From: Polychytrium aggregatum
Taxonomy: Eukaryota; Chytridiomycota; Chytridiomycetes; Polychytriales
Assembly (NCBI RefSeq): GCF_025602895.1
Contig: NW_026516206.1
Span: 620,001 to 684,000 of the forward strand
Direction: 5' to 3'
Length of the DNA: 64,000 nt
Below are positions 1 to 11,399 of this stretch, piece by piece. The stretch's first letter is position 1. The number at the start of each line of letters is the position of its first letter. A program made the translations under genes and the position numbers. Below the pieces are notes generated by a model. That model was given only the letters and a program-made list of their open reading frames with translations. It searched no databases and was not told where the DNA came from.

Positions 1-2551
1 CTCTTGGGCATGGTAAAGAGAGGTCGGATATACCTGGTCGGCAAGAGCAGTGGCGACGGTAACAGCATTAATATTTGAAATGGGGCAGTAGCAGTCGACG
101 ATATGGGTTAGTGTTGCTTGCGATTGCAGACCACTCAACATGTGGCAGGGGCTACTGTGCAGGGCATGCATAGAATCGGTGTCGGGGTTGGGAGGCAACG
201 TCAATCAATGCAATCTCGAAGACGTACTTCATGTCCAAGCTCTGCAGCCAACCATAAACCACGCGATCGCCTGAACCAGGATCGTCGTCGTGCTCGTCCC
301 CATCAGCGAGCATCTTGTATTCTTCGCCGTTTTCGCGCTTGGTAATCTCCTTGGTCGAGGTATGCTGCTCGGCCACAGCACCAGCAGCACCAGCAGCAAC
401 GTCGCCAGCGTCAGGGCTGCTAATCTTGAGCCACTTGAGCATGTACGGCGTGAGACCTCCCAAGATGATCACCGTGATGACCACCACCATGACAGTTGTT
501 CCAAAGATCATGCCCTTGACATCGGCATCAAAGACGGGATGCTCCAAGAATGTGACGCCAAGGGCAAAGGCCACGGCGCCGCGGAGCCCAGAGAACCACA
601 TGAGAACCTGCTGATTGAAAGGGATGGCGGTCTCGGGATTGCGACGGTGGATGAGATTGCTGGAGCCCAAGATAAGAAATATATGCGTTCTAGACACCAG
701 GATCGAGATCTGGCACGCGCAACCAGCGAGAGAATGTCAGATCTCGTTCAGCAACGTTATCGAAGCGTGTGGTGGGCGAAGGTGGGTCGAGACAACGTGG
801 GCACCAACATGGGCTCCAATGAAACCACCGGGCATGGCCATGCGACTTACACAGGCAAACAGAATCATCAAGGGACTGTATGTGGTCTTGCCGCCAAAGG
901 ACAAGAGCCCGAGACCCAAGTAGATGAAGATGAAGGACTCGCACATATGTCCAATGACTCGAAGAAACACCTGGCGGTCGTGTTGTTGCATGGCAGTTGG
1001 GTTGAGTAGAGGTTCAGTGGAGTGGACGTGGTAGCGGTGTTGGGACAGGGAATCAGATAAACACAACCCGGTCGTTTAGGATGGCTGCGAGCGACATACA
1101 TCGGCGAATGACTGGCACAGAAAGATTCGACGGTTGCGATAGCAGCGAGGCCCAAAGCATGTACAGGGGCCCACAAGATCAAACAGGCGCCATCTTGCGT
1201 CCTGACACACATAAGCCGCCAGAGCCGATGATGGGCACACTCACCTTGATGAAGCTCGCCGATTCGGGCGACAAGTTGGGGTAGGCGTAATGGGCCATGG
1301 CAATGCCGCAGAAGAAGATCGAGATGATGCCCGTGAGTCCGAGCACATCGGCCAAGAGATAGGACGTGTACGCAAAGACGATAAGCATCACGCTTTCATA
1401 AGTGGTGGCCTCATCTTCGTGGACACGGATGTGCTTGGTAATCTTGGCAAAGATCAGGCCGAGGATGATGCCGATGGCAAAGGAGCCCAGAAACACCCAC
1501 GCCGACTGCAACACGCTGAGGACGAGCGACGTGGCCGACAGCCTCATCTTGGGGTCGGCAATGTCCGTGAAGAAGCGGTACAGGATGATGGCCACGGCAT
1601 CGTTCAGAGCAGACTCGCCAAAGATCAGGATGTAGAGGCGCTTGTCGACCGTGGGCGGGAGAAGTGACAGAACCGTCACCGGGTCCGTGCTGCTGATGAG
1701 CGATCCAAACACGAGCGACTCGACAAAGCTCCAGGGGGAAATGAGCTTGCTGAAAAAGTACATCAGGCCCGATGTCACGAATGTGGAATACAGCGCGCCG
1801 AGAAAAGCCAGCGCGATGATCAGCAGGACATTCTTGAAGAACGTGAGGCGCTTCAGGCTGAATCCACCCTGTCGATCCGACGGGAAGATACCATCAGAGA
1901 GAGATCAGTCCCGATGGCAACATGGACGAGCGCGAGGTATCGGTGGAGCGCTGGGATCTGTGATGACGAGAGTCTGGCGAGCCGCACCACAGTCCGAGCG
2001 GCGTGCCAGAAACAACCCGCTTCTCCTGCTGGCACCCGGCCACAGGGATGACGCAGGGCCTGCGTGGTCACTTGCCTCGAAAATGAGCGGAGGAAGGAGC
2101 ACCATATAGAAGAACTTGGACGACAGCTGGATGGCGACATTCTCCTGGTCGTAGGAGAACGCGATCCAGCACATGGCCGCAAGGAGACCTACCAGCGACA
2201 TGATGGACCATCGCGATGAGCATCAGTCCAGGCGGCCGTCGCAGCCCCGGCTGGTGTCCCACCGGCGATACGCATCCGCCTTTCGCATCCATTGAGGTCC
2301 CCAGAAGTAGCGGCGTCTGGAGTCGGCACTTTCCGCTCTCCACCTCATATCCACCCCTTCCCACGCGTACCAGTCAGAATCATCACAGCGGATTCGCCGA
2401 CGTAGTGAAACTGCGCCTTCTTGAGAGCCAGGTTGACGTTCATCACCACAACAATGAGCGAAAGCAGCAGGATTGCTCGAATAAAGAGCGCGTGCTGCTC
2501 TTCCTCGGCCGTGGCAGCCACCGCCTCGGCAACAGTGGTGTTGGTTGTCAT
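1..2551 (-). CDS. Na+/H+ exchanger (NHE/CPA1 family), 3' end beyond left edge
   Basis: Electroneutral Na+(K+)/H+ antiporter of endomembranes or plasma membrane. Exons (transcript order): 2371-2551, 2076-2188, 1245-1868, 851-970, 228-709, 1-33 (continues past the edge). All internal phases agree. Family motifs seen: PPLIFE and a GGFSLKR segment, LISSTDPVTVL, FGESALNDAV, HMCESFIFIYLG, and FSGLRGAVAFALG in the transport core, with about ten hydrophobic segments. The cytoplasmic tail begins after LKWLKI, and the last visible exon reads KYIRPLFTMPKR, like the post-membrane segment of NHE6/7/9 and yeast Nhx1. The start at 2551 is the first ATG before the first membrane helix. Intron 2 (1869-2075) starts with GCAAGT and is a GC-AG intron, required to keep frame between PPLIFE and GGFSLKR. 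Which paralogue this is (endosomal or plasma membrane) cannot be settled without the tail. Confidence 0.93.
1869..2075 (-). other. GC-AG intron in the NHE gene
   Basis: The exon ends ...TTC GAG and the intron begins GCAAGTG, the usual consensus of rare GC-AG introns; it ends CAG before GGTGGATTC. Using the only nearby GT (one codon later) would put the next exon out of frame, so the GC donor is the only phase-consistent choice. Confidence 0.75.
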
Positions 2552-3475
2552 GGCGTGTGTTGGTGTTGCTGGATGAAAGGGAGAAAGGCCACCTCGGGAA
2601 TGGAAGAGGGGGCAGCGACCAGAGGCGAATGGAAGGTCCGAGTGTCCTTCGAAAGCGAGCGAGTCTTGACAAATTACGGGGGTCGCGAGTGCGATATATA
2701 GCTGAAACTGATCTCTCGGCGACTTCTTTGAGGACCACCGCAGCCGGCCAGCGCATCGAGCGAGCGAGCCTGATAGCAGGAGCGCCCCGGCGGGATCGGC
2801 GCCGTCTCTGGGTCGGGGCTGGATTGGGTGCATTGGACCAGACTGCAGCAAATCAGATATTCCGCTGCGGCCCACTTGAAGGGGCAGCAACGTCATTTCC
2901 ACGCAATCTCCCAATCGGCATCCCAGTGACGAGGTCAGTCCCCCGCCTCATGCGACATTGCAGCTTCGAATGCCCACAGTCTGCTGCTTCCGAAAACGAA
3001 TATGCCGTCATGGACTGGCGGGAGCAGCTGTAGTGGTAGCTGATATAATTTACACCCATGCCGGCGCAGTATGTGATGGCATGCGTCCAATGAAGCCACA
3101 TGCAATTCAACAGATTACCTCCGAGTGAAGACCACCGGTCACTCTCCGGTCTCCACAATCGACCTGCACACTGGTCTCGGAGTGCCAGCGGTGAATGGTG
3201 CTCGTGGACACACTGAATATGGAGGCAATATTCCTAAGGCTGTGGATGACAGGAGCACCGCATCACAGAATGGTCATGGACAGCGCGATGGTATTGGGTA
3301 ACAAACTATTGTGTTCTGAACCAAGCGAAATGTCCTCTCTGTTTATCGCCGGAGCTGTATTTGGATGATGCAGAAGCAAGGTCAAACGGCCAAGGAACTG
3401 TCTGAATTGCGATGGACAATCGCCTGATCTTGAGACTCCACTGAAATCAGCGGGCGCAATCACGCGCGAGCACAG
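2552..3475. other. Intergenic: NHE 5' flank and ACS 3' flank
   Basis: Upstream region of the exchanger and downstream region of acetyl-CoA synthetase, both on the minus strand. Open frames here are short and show no family motifs. No repeat or RNA gene was recognised. Confidence 0.5.
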
Positions 3476-6400
3476 TTACAACTTGGCCGAGAGCACAGAG
3501 CCTTTGGGCTGACGGACAGCGTCCTTGATTTCTTGCAAGACAGATTCGTCGTCGATGGTAGCGGGGACATCATATGGGGATCCGTTGTAGATGGCGCGGA
3601 GGATGCGTCGCAGGATCTTACCCGAGCGAGTCTTTGGGAGGCGATGGACAATGAAGACACGATCGAAGCAGGCAAATGGCCCGATCTGTTTGCGAATGGC
3701 TGCAACGAGCTGGTTGATGATTTCATTGTTCGAGTGCACCGTTCCGTGCTTCAGGACCACAAACTGGCGGACATGATAGTCAGCGGGAGGTCAGCGGCAA
3801 GAGACACACCCAGCTGGCCGAGGTCATGAACATTGCTGATGACAGCTGGCCACGCCATAGCCATCGCCACACCACAGCCATCGCCACACTTTCTGCAAGG
3901 TGCATGCACGCCAAGCGCTTACGCCGATCGGGATCTCGCCCTTGAGCTTGTCTTGGCCACCGATGACAGCGCACTCGGCCACATCGTGGTGGGCAGCCAC
4001 CACTTCTTCCATTGAGCCAGTCGACAATCGGTGTCCGGCCGTGTTGATGATGTCGTCGGTGCGCGACATGATGTTGAGGTAGCTGGAAACGGGGATCGCC
4101 CAGTCAGCTACTGTCTCCGCATCCGCACGAACACACAGCGCTGCCAAGTTGGAAGGGATGCAGGCATGTCTACTCTGGACTTACCCATTGGAGCTGAGGT
4201 ATCCAGCGTCCGTCAGGTCAAAGTAGCCCGGGAACTTGGAAAAGTAGCTTTTGAGATAACCCGAATGGTTCTTCCACAGTGTGGGGAAGCAGCCAGGAGG
4301 CAGAGGGAGTTTGAGGGCGAGAGTGCCCATGACATCAGGCTCGGTGGCCTCCTGCCACTCAACGTGGTTGTGGCTGTCGTCATGGTCCACCTCATGCTTG
4401 TGCTTGCCGCTGGTAGAGATCAGAACCTTGACGTCGTATCCGGGAGTAGGCGGCCCCGCGCTGCCCAGCTGAGTGGGGGTGCTCTTGGATGGGTCGTGGA
4501 AGGCGCAGGCAACGGTGATAGGCCAGCCTGTTTCGGTTTGCCAGTAGTTGTCGCTGCCATTCGCAGGGGGGGGGTAGACAGTTAGCCGCAGTCCCAAAAC
4601 CCCAGCGTCGATGCTAGCTCGTCCTGCTGGCAACATGGGATCTTGGTGCTGCATACTCACCGAATGGGCACCTTGAGCAACGCTTGGAAATGCTGGAGCG
4701 TATCGGGATCACTGCGTTCGCCAGCAAGATACATGTTTCTCAAGCTTGAGGTGTTGTATGTGCGCGTCAGCTCGCCGTGAGGATCCTCTCGCTGCAATGT
4801 AGCCGGATTGGAGAGAGCAAATGGGTTACATCAAGCGATCGACCCTTTGACACGAGTCATCCTCAGATAGGGTGACGGCTGTCGGCATCGCTGAGCCGTT
4901 ACGCACTGCCATTCGAGAGGGATGCATTTGCCAGCCCGAGCAACCCAAGCAGAACCCACCTTGATGGCGCGAGCCGCCGTTGGGGCAGTGAACAGGACCT
5001 TGACTCGGTAGTCCTGAATGATCCTCCAGTACGCCCCGGCATCCGGTGTGCCCACGGGCTTGCCCTCGTACATGACCGTGGTGCATCCATTGAGAAGTGG
5101 GCCGTAGACAATGAAGCTGTGGCCAAGAACCCATCTGTGTTCGTGGGCCGGCGCATTTGGTCAGTCAAGTGGGCCCAGAGCTCGGCAACGCGGGATCAGA
5201 GGCAAAGTCAAGCATTCTCCAGTGGTCTGTGTGGATTGTGACCATCGCTGCAATGGGATCGGAGAGGAATGTCGAGCGACACCGACCCAGGCAGATACCA
5301 AGATTGAGAAGGAGAGGGAAACGAGCGCGAACCCACAACTTACCCGATATCGCTAGAGGTGAACATGGTCTCTCCCGGGCCCACGCCAAAGATGTTGTTC
5401 ATGGACCAAATCAGAGCCACTGCATAACCGCCGTTATCGCGGACCACGCCCTGTGGGGCCGAAAGCGGATGACCGAGGCGGGTGAGCAGATGAGCCGTGC
5501 AACGTATAAACGTTCTTCTCAAAGTATGATAGTGATGGCCGGCCACCCGATCGGAACCCCGTGGACCACCATGCCGTCGACTCACCTTGGGAACGCCGGT
5601 GCTGCCCGAGGTGTAGAGGAGATAGAGAGGATCTCCAGACTTGACAACAACGCACTCGGGCTTCAAATTGGCTCGTCTGGAGCGCTTGACTTCGTCCTCC
5701 CAGTCGTACTCGCCTCGGTTGGCATCGAGTCGGACACGACACTGGGGGCGCTGCAAGCAGATCCTGATCGGCACGACATGCTTGCTGAGGCTCAGAGCCT
5801 CGTCGAGCAAGGGCCTGCATGAAGAGCGTCGGAGGTGAGCCTCTGCCGATGCCCCCTCCCCGCGAGAGTTTCTCTCGGAGACCAGACAGACCAAGGCCAA
5901 CGAGGCAAGCCGCCAGAGAAAGGCGGCGATCCACGAGGACGCCAGCACTTACTTGTACGGAATCACACGAGACGGCTCGATGCCACACGAAGCGAACAGA
6001 ACGACGCTGGGATTGCAGTCGTCGATGCGCTTGGCCCTGCAATGAAGGAGTGTGCGGCATGTTGGTTGACCGGAGGCGATCATGCCAAGAATTGCCTACC
6101 CCGCACAACAGCCGTGCCTCCCTCCATCCCAAGCCGGCCGCACAGATAATACTTACAGCTCCTTCGCAGCAAAGCCACCGAAAACGACGCTGTGGACGGC
6201 GCCGAGTCGGGCACAGGCAAGCATGGCCATGGCCGCTTCCGGAACCATGGGCATATAAATGAGGACGGTATCGCCCTTCTTGACGCCGTGCTGGGAGAGC
6301 ACGCCGGCGAGCACCTGGACATGCTCCAGCAGCTGGGCGTAGGTGAACTGCAGCTTGCTGTTGGTCACGGGCGAGTCGTAGACCAGCGCCGTTCGAGAGC

Positions 6401-6821
6401 CCCTTCCGTTGAGGACATGGCGATCCAGTGCGTTGAAGCAAGTGTTGAGCTGCCAGCGAGAGGAGTAGGGTAACGATGAGCCAGAAGAGCGAGATATCGG
6501 TGCCGAGGTGCCGCTACGCATGGGGGCGGGACCGGACCCACGCATGGTGACCGGTTTTCCGAGAGACGAGATGAGAGATCGCCGGAAGTCGGTGATAATG
6601 AGCAACGAAGAGCGAGACGTGCACGAGCGCAGAGCGGACAGCGGCGATCGCAACCGCACCTCGCCGTCGGCAAACCAGGTATAGTGAGGGGCTGGCAGAT
6701 CCCGATCGACCTTGAGGATCGAGGTCGGGCGCTTGAACCAAGTGACGCTGTTGGCTTGCTCGGCCCAGAACTGGCTGGGGTTGGAGAGCGACGTGGCGTG
6801 GAGACTTTGCTGGTGGGCCAT
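3476..6821 (-). CDS. ACS: Acetyl-CoA synthetase (AMP-forming)
   Basis: Activates acetate to acetyl-CoA through acetyl-AMP, for lipid synthesis, acetate use and histone acetylation; cytosol and nucleus. Ten exons: 6660-6821, 6157-6449, 6036-5953, 5814-5586, 5450-5344, 5134-4960, 4791-4661, 4553-4185, 4082-3923, 3763-3476. Every junction keeps phase and gives 665 aa, the normal length. Motifs: NALDRHV near residue 60, [11 protein letters not shown] (P-loop) after an exon join, [28 protein letters not shown], and the C-terminal [11 protein letters not shown], whose Lys is the conserved catalytic/acetylated residue. The start at 6821 gives an N-terminus [11 protein letters not shown] that leads directly into SQFWAEQA, as in fungal ACS. 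Nine introns of about 55-200 nt. Nothing suggests damage. Confidence 0.96.
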
Positions 6822-7993
6822 TTGGGCAAACGACGGGGTTTCAGAGCAGGAGAGAGACGGAGGAGCAACGGGGCGACGGGGAGAAGAGCTGGCGATGGCG
6901 AGCCAAGGGGTACATATGTGATCCGGGCTGTATCCGAGGAGCGTCGCGGGTGGGCCTGGCCTTTGTTTGCGGCCATGAACAGGCACATGGGGGCCACGCG
7001 GCCGCAGCGGGGCTCGGCACAAGCCCTCTTGGGCCTTCTTGGGCCTGGCGGAGCAGGACGACAACACGGCCGATGGTCAGGAGGACGCACGGCCGTTGTC
7101 GAGAGCCAGCCGCTGGTCGTGGGGGGGGGGACGTTCTCCAAGCAGGCCTGCCCGCCGCCATGCAAGCCAGCTCACGGCGTCCCCGGTCCCGCGCTGGCAC
7201 CAGCGGCCTGCGAGTGGTGCAGCACCGGCAAAACATCGACGGGCTGTGCCCAGAAAGTCGGTCTTGCAACCACGGGGCTGTGGGTGAGAGAGGGACTCGG
7301 CGCGGCGTGCAGGTCTGGTGCTGGGTGTGGTTTGTCGACAGCCGTGGGAAGCGGTGCCTGCCGCCGCAATCTCTCACACAGCGACACGGGCGGCACCCCG
7401 TCCTCATGAAAGCAATCGCAGATGGCTCATGCTGACACCGCGGGCTGTCGGGGCATTGCTGGACCATGTCAGTCTCGGCTGGCTGTTCGGTTGTTGGCAA
7501 GTCCCGCACCACCGGCGTCGGTGATCCGTAGATCAGGCGCAACAGACAGGCAGTGGACAGTATCAGATAGCAACGCCCGACATCAGTGCCATATATCAAT
7601 GCCATATATCACACCCGATATCACACCCAATATCACACCCGATATCAACACCCAATATCACACCCGATATCAACACCCAATATCACACCCGATATCAACA
7701 CCCAATATCACACCCGATATCAACACCCGATATCAACCGCCAGAGACCGATGCCAGAATCAACCACCAGCCACTCAGCAGTCGAGACCCTGGCTCGATGC
7801 ACGTGATAGGCGCTCGCGCCAGGGTCGTCAAGCGGCCATATGCCGCCCCCGCTTGCCAGCCTTTCTCTCCTCTGGATCGACAGAGCGATCGGCATCAGAC
7901 AAACAACGACCGACCGACCGACTATTCCAACGCCAGGCGCCTGTCCATCAATTTCCCCCCCCCAGACACTCCCTGCCATTGCACCAGCACACT
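6822..7993. other. Divergent intergenic region between ACS and RPT5
   Basis: Shared upstream region of two divergent genes (ACS minus, RPT5 plus). GC-rich near ACS, with an AT-richer satellite block at about 7604-7736. No convincing ORF; the long Arg/Pro/Ser-rich frames on both strands have no motifs. Confidence 0.5.
7604..7736. repeat. Minisatellite, 25-bp period built on ATATCAcACCC
   Basis: About four copies of a 25-bp unit, each a pair of 12-13-bp halves (ATATCACACCCG / ATATCAACACCCA). Each half contains GATATC or AATATC. It lies 260-390 bp upstream of the RPT5 ATG. Copies are contiguous with no spacers, so this is not a CRISPR array. Confidence 0.85.
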
Positions 7994-10345
7994 ATGGCGA
8001 CGCTTGAAGACAAGGCCATCTGGGACCAGGCCCAGCAGGACGACAATGAGGACCTCGGCCAGGACATCCTCCGAGCAAGCACAGACGAGATTGCAAACCG
8101 CATCCGTCTGCTGGAAAACGACATCAAAGTGATGAAGAGCGAGCAATCCCGGCTCGGCCACGAGCACATTGCCATGAAGGAGCGGATCAAGGACAATAAG
8201 GACAAGATCAAGCTCAACAAGCAGCTCCCCTATCTGGTCTCTAATGTGGTCGAGGTGAGTCCCTCTCTGTGGCGGCCGCGCATCTGCTGCTGCCATTACG
8301 ACTCGCTACCCGCGGAAAATTTGCTGAATCAACCCACCCGGTCCGCCCGTCCAATTTCGGCTTGATAGATTCTGGACATGGATCCCAACGAGGAGCCCGA
8401 AGAGGACGGCGCCAACATTGATCTGGATGCTCACCGCAAGGGCAAGTGTGCGGTCATCAAGACCTCAACACGCCAGGTAGAGATGATATGTCGCCGCCTG
8501 CTGCCTGGCCCCCACTTTGCAAGAAGAGCTCGCCGAGTTGTGCAGGCTCGATGAATTCTCCGCTGATCCACCGGCACTGTGCATATCAGACCATTTTCCT
8601 GCCCATGGTCGGCCTTGTCGACACCAACACTTTGAAGCCCGGAGATCTCGTCGGCGTCAACAAAGACAGTTATCTGATCCTGGATACCCTGCCCGCCGAG
8701 TACGACATTTGCAAGCAGCAGGGGACGGATGGGTGGACAGCGCCGCATGACATCCAGCACCACTCGTGCTGCTCATGCCTCCGATGCCTCTAATGCCGTT
8801 CGTGTCTATAATGCTGGATGGTAGATACGACTCGCGCGTCAAAGCCATGGAGGTCGACGAGAAGCCCACAGAGGACTATAACGATGTCGGTGGTCTCGAC
8901 AAGCAGATTGAGGAGCTCGTTGAAGCAATCGTCCTTCCGATGACACACCAGGAGCGTTTCAAGAACCTGGGCATCAAGCCCCCGAAGGGTCAGATAGCCT
9001 CGCCGTCGATTGTGTCCATTTGCGCCACCCTCCCCCCAACAGCCGTCTCGATCCGCAAGGCTGATGCATGCTCGTCCTCCACACAGGCTGTCTCATGTAT
9101 GGTCCTCCCGGTACTGGCAAGACACTGCTGGCTCGTGCCTGTGCTGCCCAGACAAACTCGACGTTCTTGAAGCTAGCTGGGCCCCAGTTGGTCCAGGTAT
9201 GTGTCCGAGATGCAGGAGGGTCTGGGTGCTTACTACGCATCGACAATGCGATACTGGATATCCGGTTGTTGCGCTGGAGTCTGAGATCCGGGTCTCTGTG
9301 TCCGTGTCGGTTGTCTGACCAGCCGCATTGTTCAATCGCCCTCGTATGCAATCCGGCTTTCCGCGCAACCTATCGGCTTCGGCGACATCGCGTCTGCAGA
9401 TGTTTATCGGCGATGGTGCCAAGCTAGTCCGAGACGCCTTCAACCTCGCTAAAGAAAAGGCACCGGCCATCATCTTCATCGATGAGCTCGATGCCGTCGG
9501 TACAAAGCGTTTTGACAACGAGAAGTCTGGTGACCGCGAGGTCCAGCGAACGATGCTTGAGCTGCTGAACCAGCTGGATGGCTTCAGCAGCAACGACCAA
9601 ATCAAGGTAATGCTACCTCGTGTTTGCTCACGTTTCTCCTGTTGCTGCGAACCTTGGTCGTGAGGCTGCCACGGAAAATGGCTCGGCCAGCGATGCCAAG
9701 CCTGAATCCAGCCATGCAAAGCCACGCTCGCTCGGCCGCTAACGATCTGTGCCGCGCATCCAGGTCATTGCGGCCACCAACCGTATCGATATCCTCGACC
9801 CGGCGCTGCTTCGATCTGGCCGACTGGATCGCAAAATCGAGTTCCCGCTGCCCACTGAGGAGGCGCGCGCTCACATCATGCAGATTCACTCGCGAAAGAT
9901 GACAGTCTCGCCCGACGTCAACTTTGACGAGCTGGCCCGAAGCTGTGACGAGTTTAACGGCGCACAGTGCAAGGCTGTCTGCGTCGAGGCTGGCATGATC
10001 GCCCTTCGACGCGGGGCGGTGGAGATCCGACACGAAGACTTTATGGAAGGTGGGCAGCGATGCTGAGCATATTCACATGCGGGGGACAGCTGTTTGCGCT
10101 GAGGTATCTCGAGATCGGGCAGCGGGTCTGGACCCAGCACGCACTAACCTTCCATCCATCCCAAACATTGCAGGAATACAAGAAGTTCAGGCCAAGAAGA
10201 AGACCTCTCTGCAGGTATGCCGGGTTGCCGTGAGGGCGAATGCTCAGAACTGCCGAGCAGATCTGATGTGGGGGTGGAATGGACTGTCTCGGACCTGTGC
10301 TGACTCTTTGCGTGTCTGTCCTGCTTGCGCCAGTACTATGCATAA
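7994..10345 (+). CDS. RPT5: 26S proteasome regulatory ATPase RPT5 (PSMC3/S6A)
   Basis: AAA+ subunit of the hexameric ring that unfolds substrates and opens the 20S gate. Nine exons: 7994-8254, 8369-8476, 8590-8699, 8825-8988, 9087-9196, 9400-9606, 9764-10049, 10174-10214, 10334-10345. Phases all close. Seen: an N-terminal coiled coil (residues 20-85), an OB segment with KTSTRQTIFLP and [12 protein letters not shown], Walker A GPPGTGKT, Walker [15 protein letters not shown], the second region of homology [20 protein letters not shown], and a C-terminal LQYYA. The final HbYX motif (YYA) docks into 20S alpha pockets in this family; here a 12-nt exon codes only YYA plus the stop. Length is about 430 aa, as usual for RPT5. 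Confidence 0.97.
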
Positions 10346-10874
10346 GCTCCAAGAAGCCGGCGTGTCGGCCCGTTGCGGAACCAGGCAGCCCATGCCTCCA
10401 AGGGCGCAGATCGACGTCGTCTGTCGGTTTGGTCGGACGTTGAGCCGATGCCGCATGTGCTGTGAATATATGCATGCTGTCCTTGATCACAGTAGCGTGG
10501 AGAGTGCTCATTGCCAAAGACAATCGAAGGCGGGAACCCGTTGGGCGGCACAAACATCCTCTGCGACCAAGCGCAAGAGCGACCAGGGCTTTGAGAGGAG
10601 GCCGGCGGCTGGGATAGGGTGGTGCCCCTGAGGCTGATGTGTGGCTTTGGGTCCACAGGAGACAGCGAACTTGGGCAGGAAGTGGATCGAGACATTGTGG
10701 ATAGCTGCTGTATGTATTAAGGATCCCAAACAAATAGGCCAACGAGCCCAAAGCAGGAGATCTGCCTCGTTTCGTTTCGTTTCGTTTCGTTTCGTTTCGT
10801 TTCGTTTCGTTTCGTTTCGTTTCGTTTCGTTTCGTTTCGTTTCGCTCTGTATCGCTTCGTCTCGCTTCGGACGC
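10346..10874. other. Intergenic with (TTTCG)n block
   Basis: Convergent 3' flanks of RPT5 (plus) and the small minus-strand ORF. Contains the TTTCG microsatellite at 10770-10844; otherwise no motif-bearing frame. Confidence 0.5.
10770..10844. repeat. (TTTCG)n pentanucleotide microsatellite
   Basis: About 15 near-perfect TTTCG units, decaying into CTCTG/CTTCG variants on the right. It ends 30 bp before the stop of the small minus-strand ORF, so a transcript with a normal 3' UTR would carry it as (CGAAA)n. Confidence 0.95.
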
Positions 10875-11042
10875 TCAGTTGCTCGACGTGCCCTCGGCGC
10901 CTTTGCGGAGCTCGGCCAGCAGCATGGACAGCTTCTGCCGGAGCTTGGTGATCATTGGGTCTTCGTCGGGCTCCGGCGGAGGCACCTGGTCCAGCAGATA
11001 TTCGGCTTCGTCGATGGAGAGGATGATGGGGCCGCGGTTCAT
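10875..11042 (-). CDS. Small conserved-looking hypothetical protein (55 aa)
   Basis: Not recognised. Single-exon ORF read from ATG at 11042: begins MNRGPIILSIDEAEYLLD, then a Pro/acidic linker (VPPPEPDEDP), then an amphipathic helix (ITKLRQKLSMLLAELRKG), then GTSSN. The composition resembles a genuine small helical adaptor rather than noise. The frame also opens upstream to an ATG at 11114, which would add a His-rich leader (runs of HHHH from a GTG/ATG repeat); I prefer the internal start because the leader is low-complexity. Divergent from mS38, 357 bp apart. Function unknown. Confidence 0.55.
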   Translation of the reverse strand: MNRGPIILSIDEAEYLLDQVPPPEPDEDPMITKLRQKLSMLLAELRKGAEGTSSN

Positions 11043-11399
11043 GGCGGTGGGCAGTCGGTGGTGATGGTGGTGGTGGTGATGACGGCGATGGTGGTGGTGG
11101 CGGTTCGCAGACAAGATCCGCCAGCGAATCGGCGGCCGGCAGCCACAGCGCGGCTGGCCGTGCTGACGTCACCACTTCATTAACTTGGCCGCGCACGCCT
11201 CGCTTGGCCGAAAAAAAGGCAGACGGGGCAGCGGCCATGCCCCAGACAGGACAGCACGGCCAGACGCAAGTCTCTCGCTGCTCTTGCATCCGCGGATCTG
11301 GACCACAGCGACAAGCGCCATCCGCCTTCCGACCGCTGCATCTGATCGCAGCTCTCGCCCCACACCGTCGCCCCCGCTCCCAACACCAAGCACATCGCC
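11043..11399. other. Divergent promoter region (small ORF / mS38)
   Basis: 357-bp region between two divergent start codons. Contains a GTG/ATG-rich tract at 11050-11105 and GC-rich sequence. No clear TATA box. Confidence 0.4.

Noticed and set aside
7604-7736. CRISPR-like array
   Set aside because: Repeats are contiguous with no unique spacers, and the host is eukaryotic.
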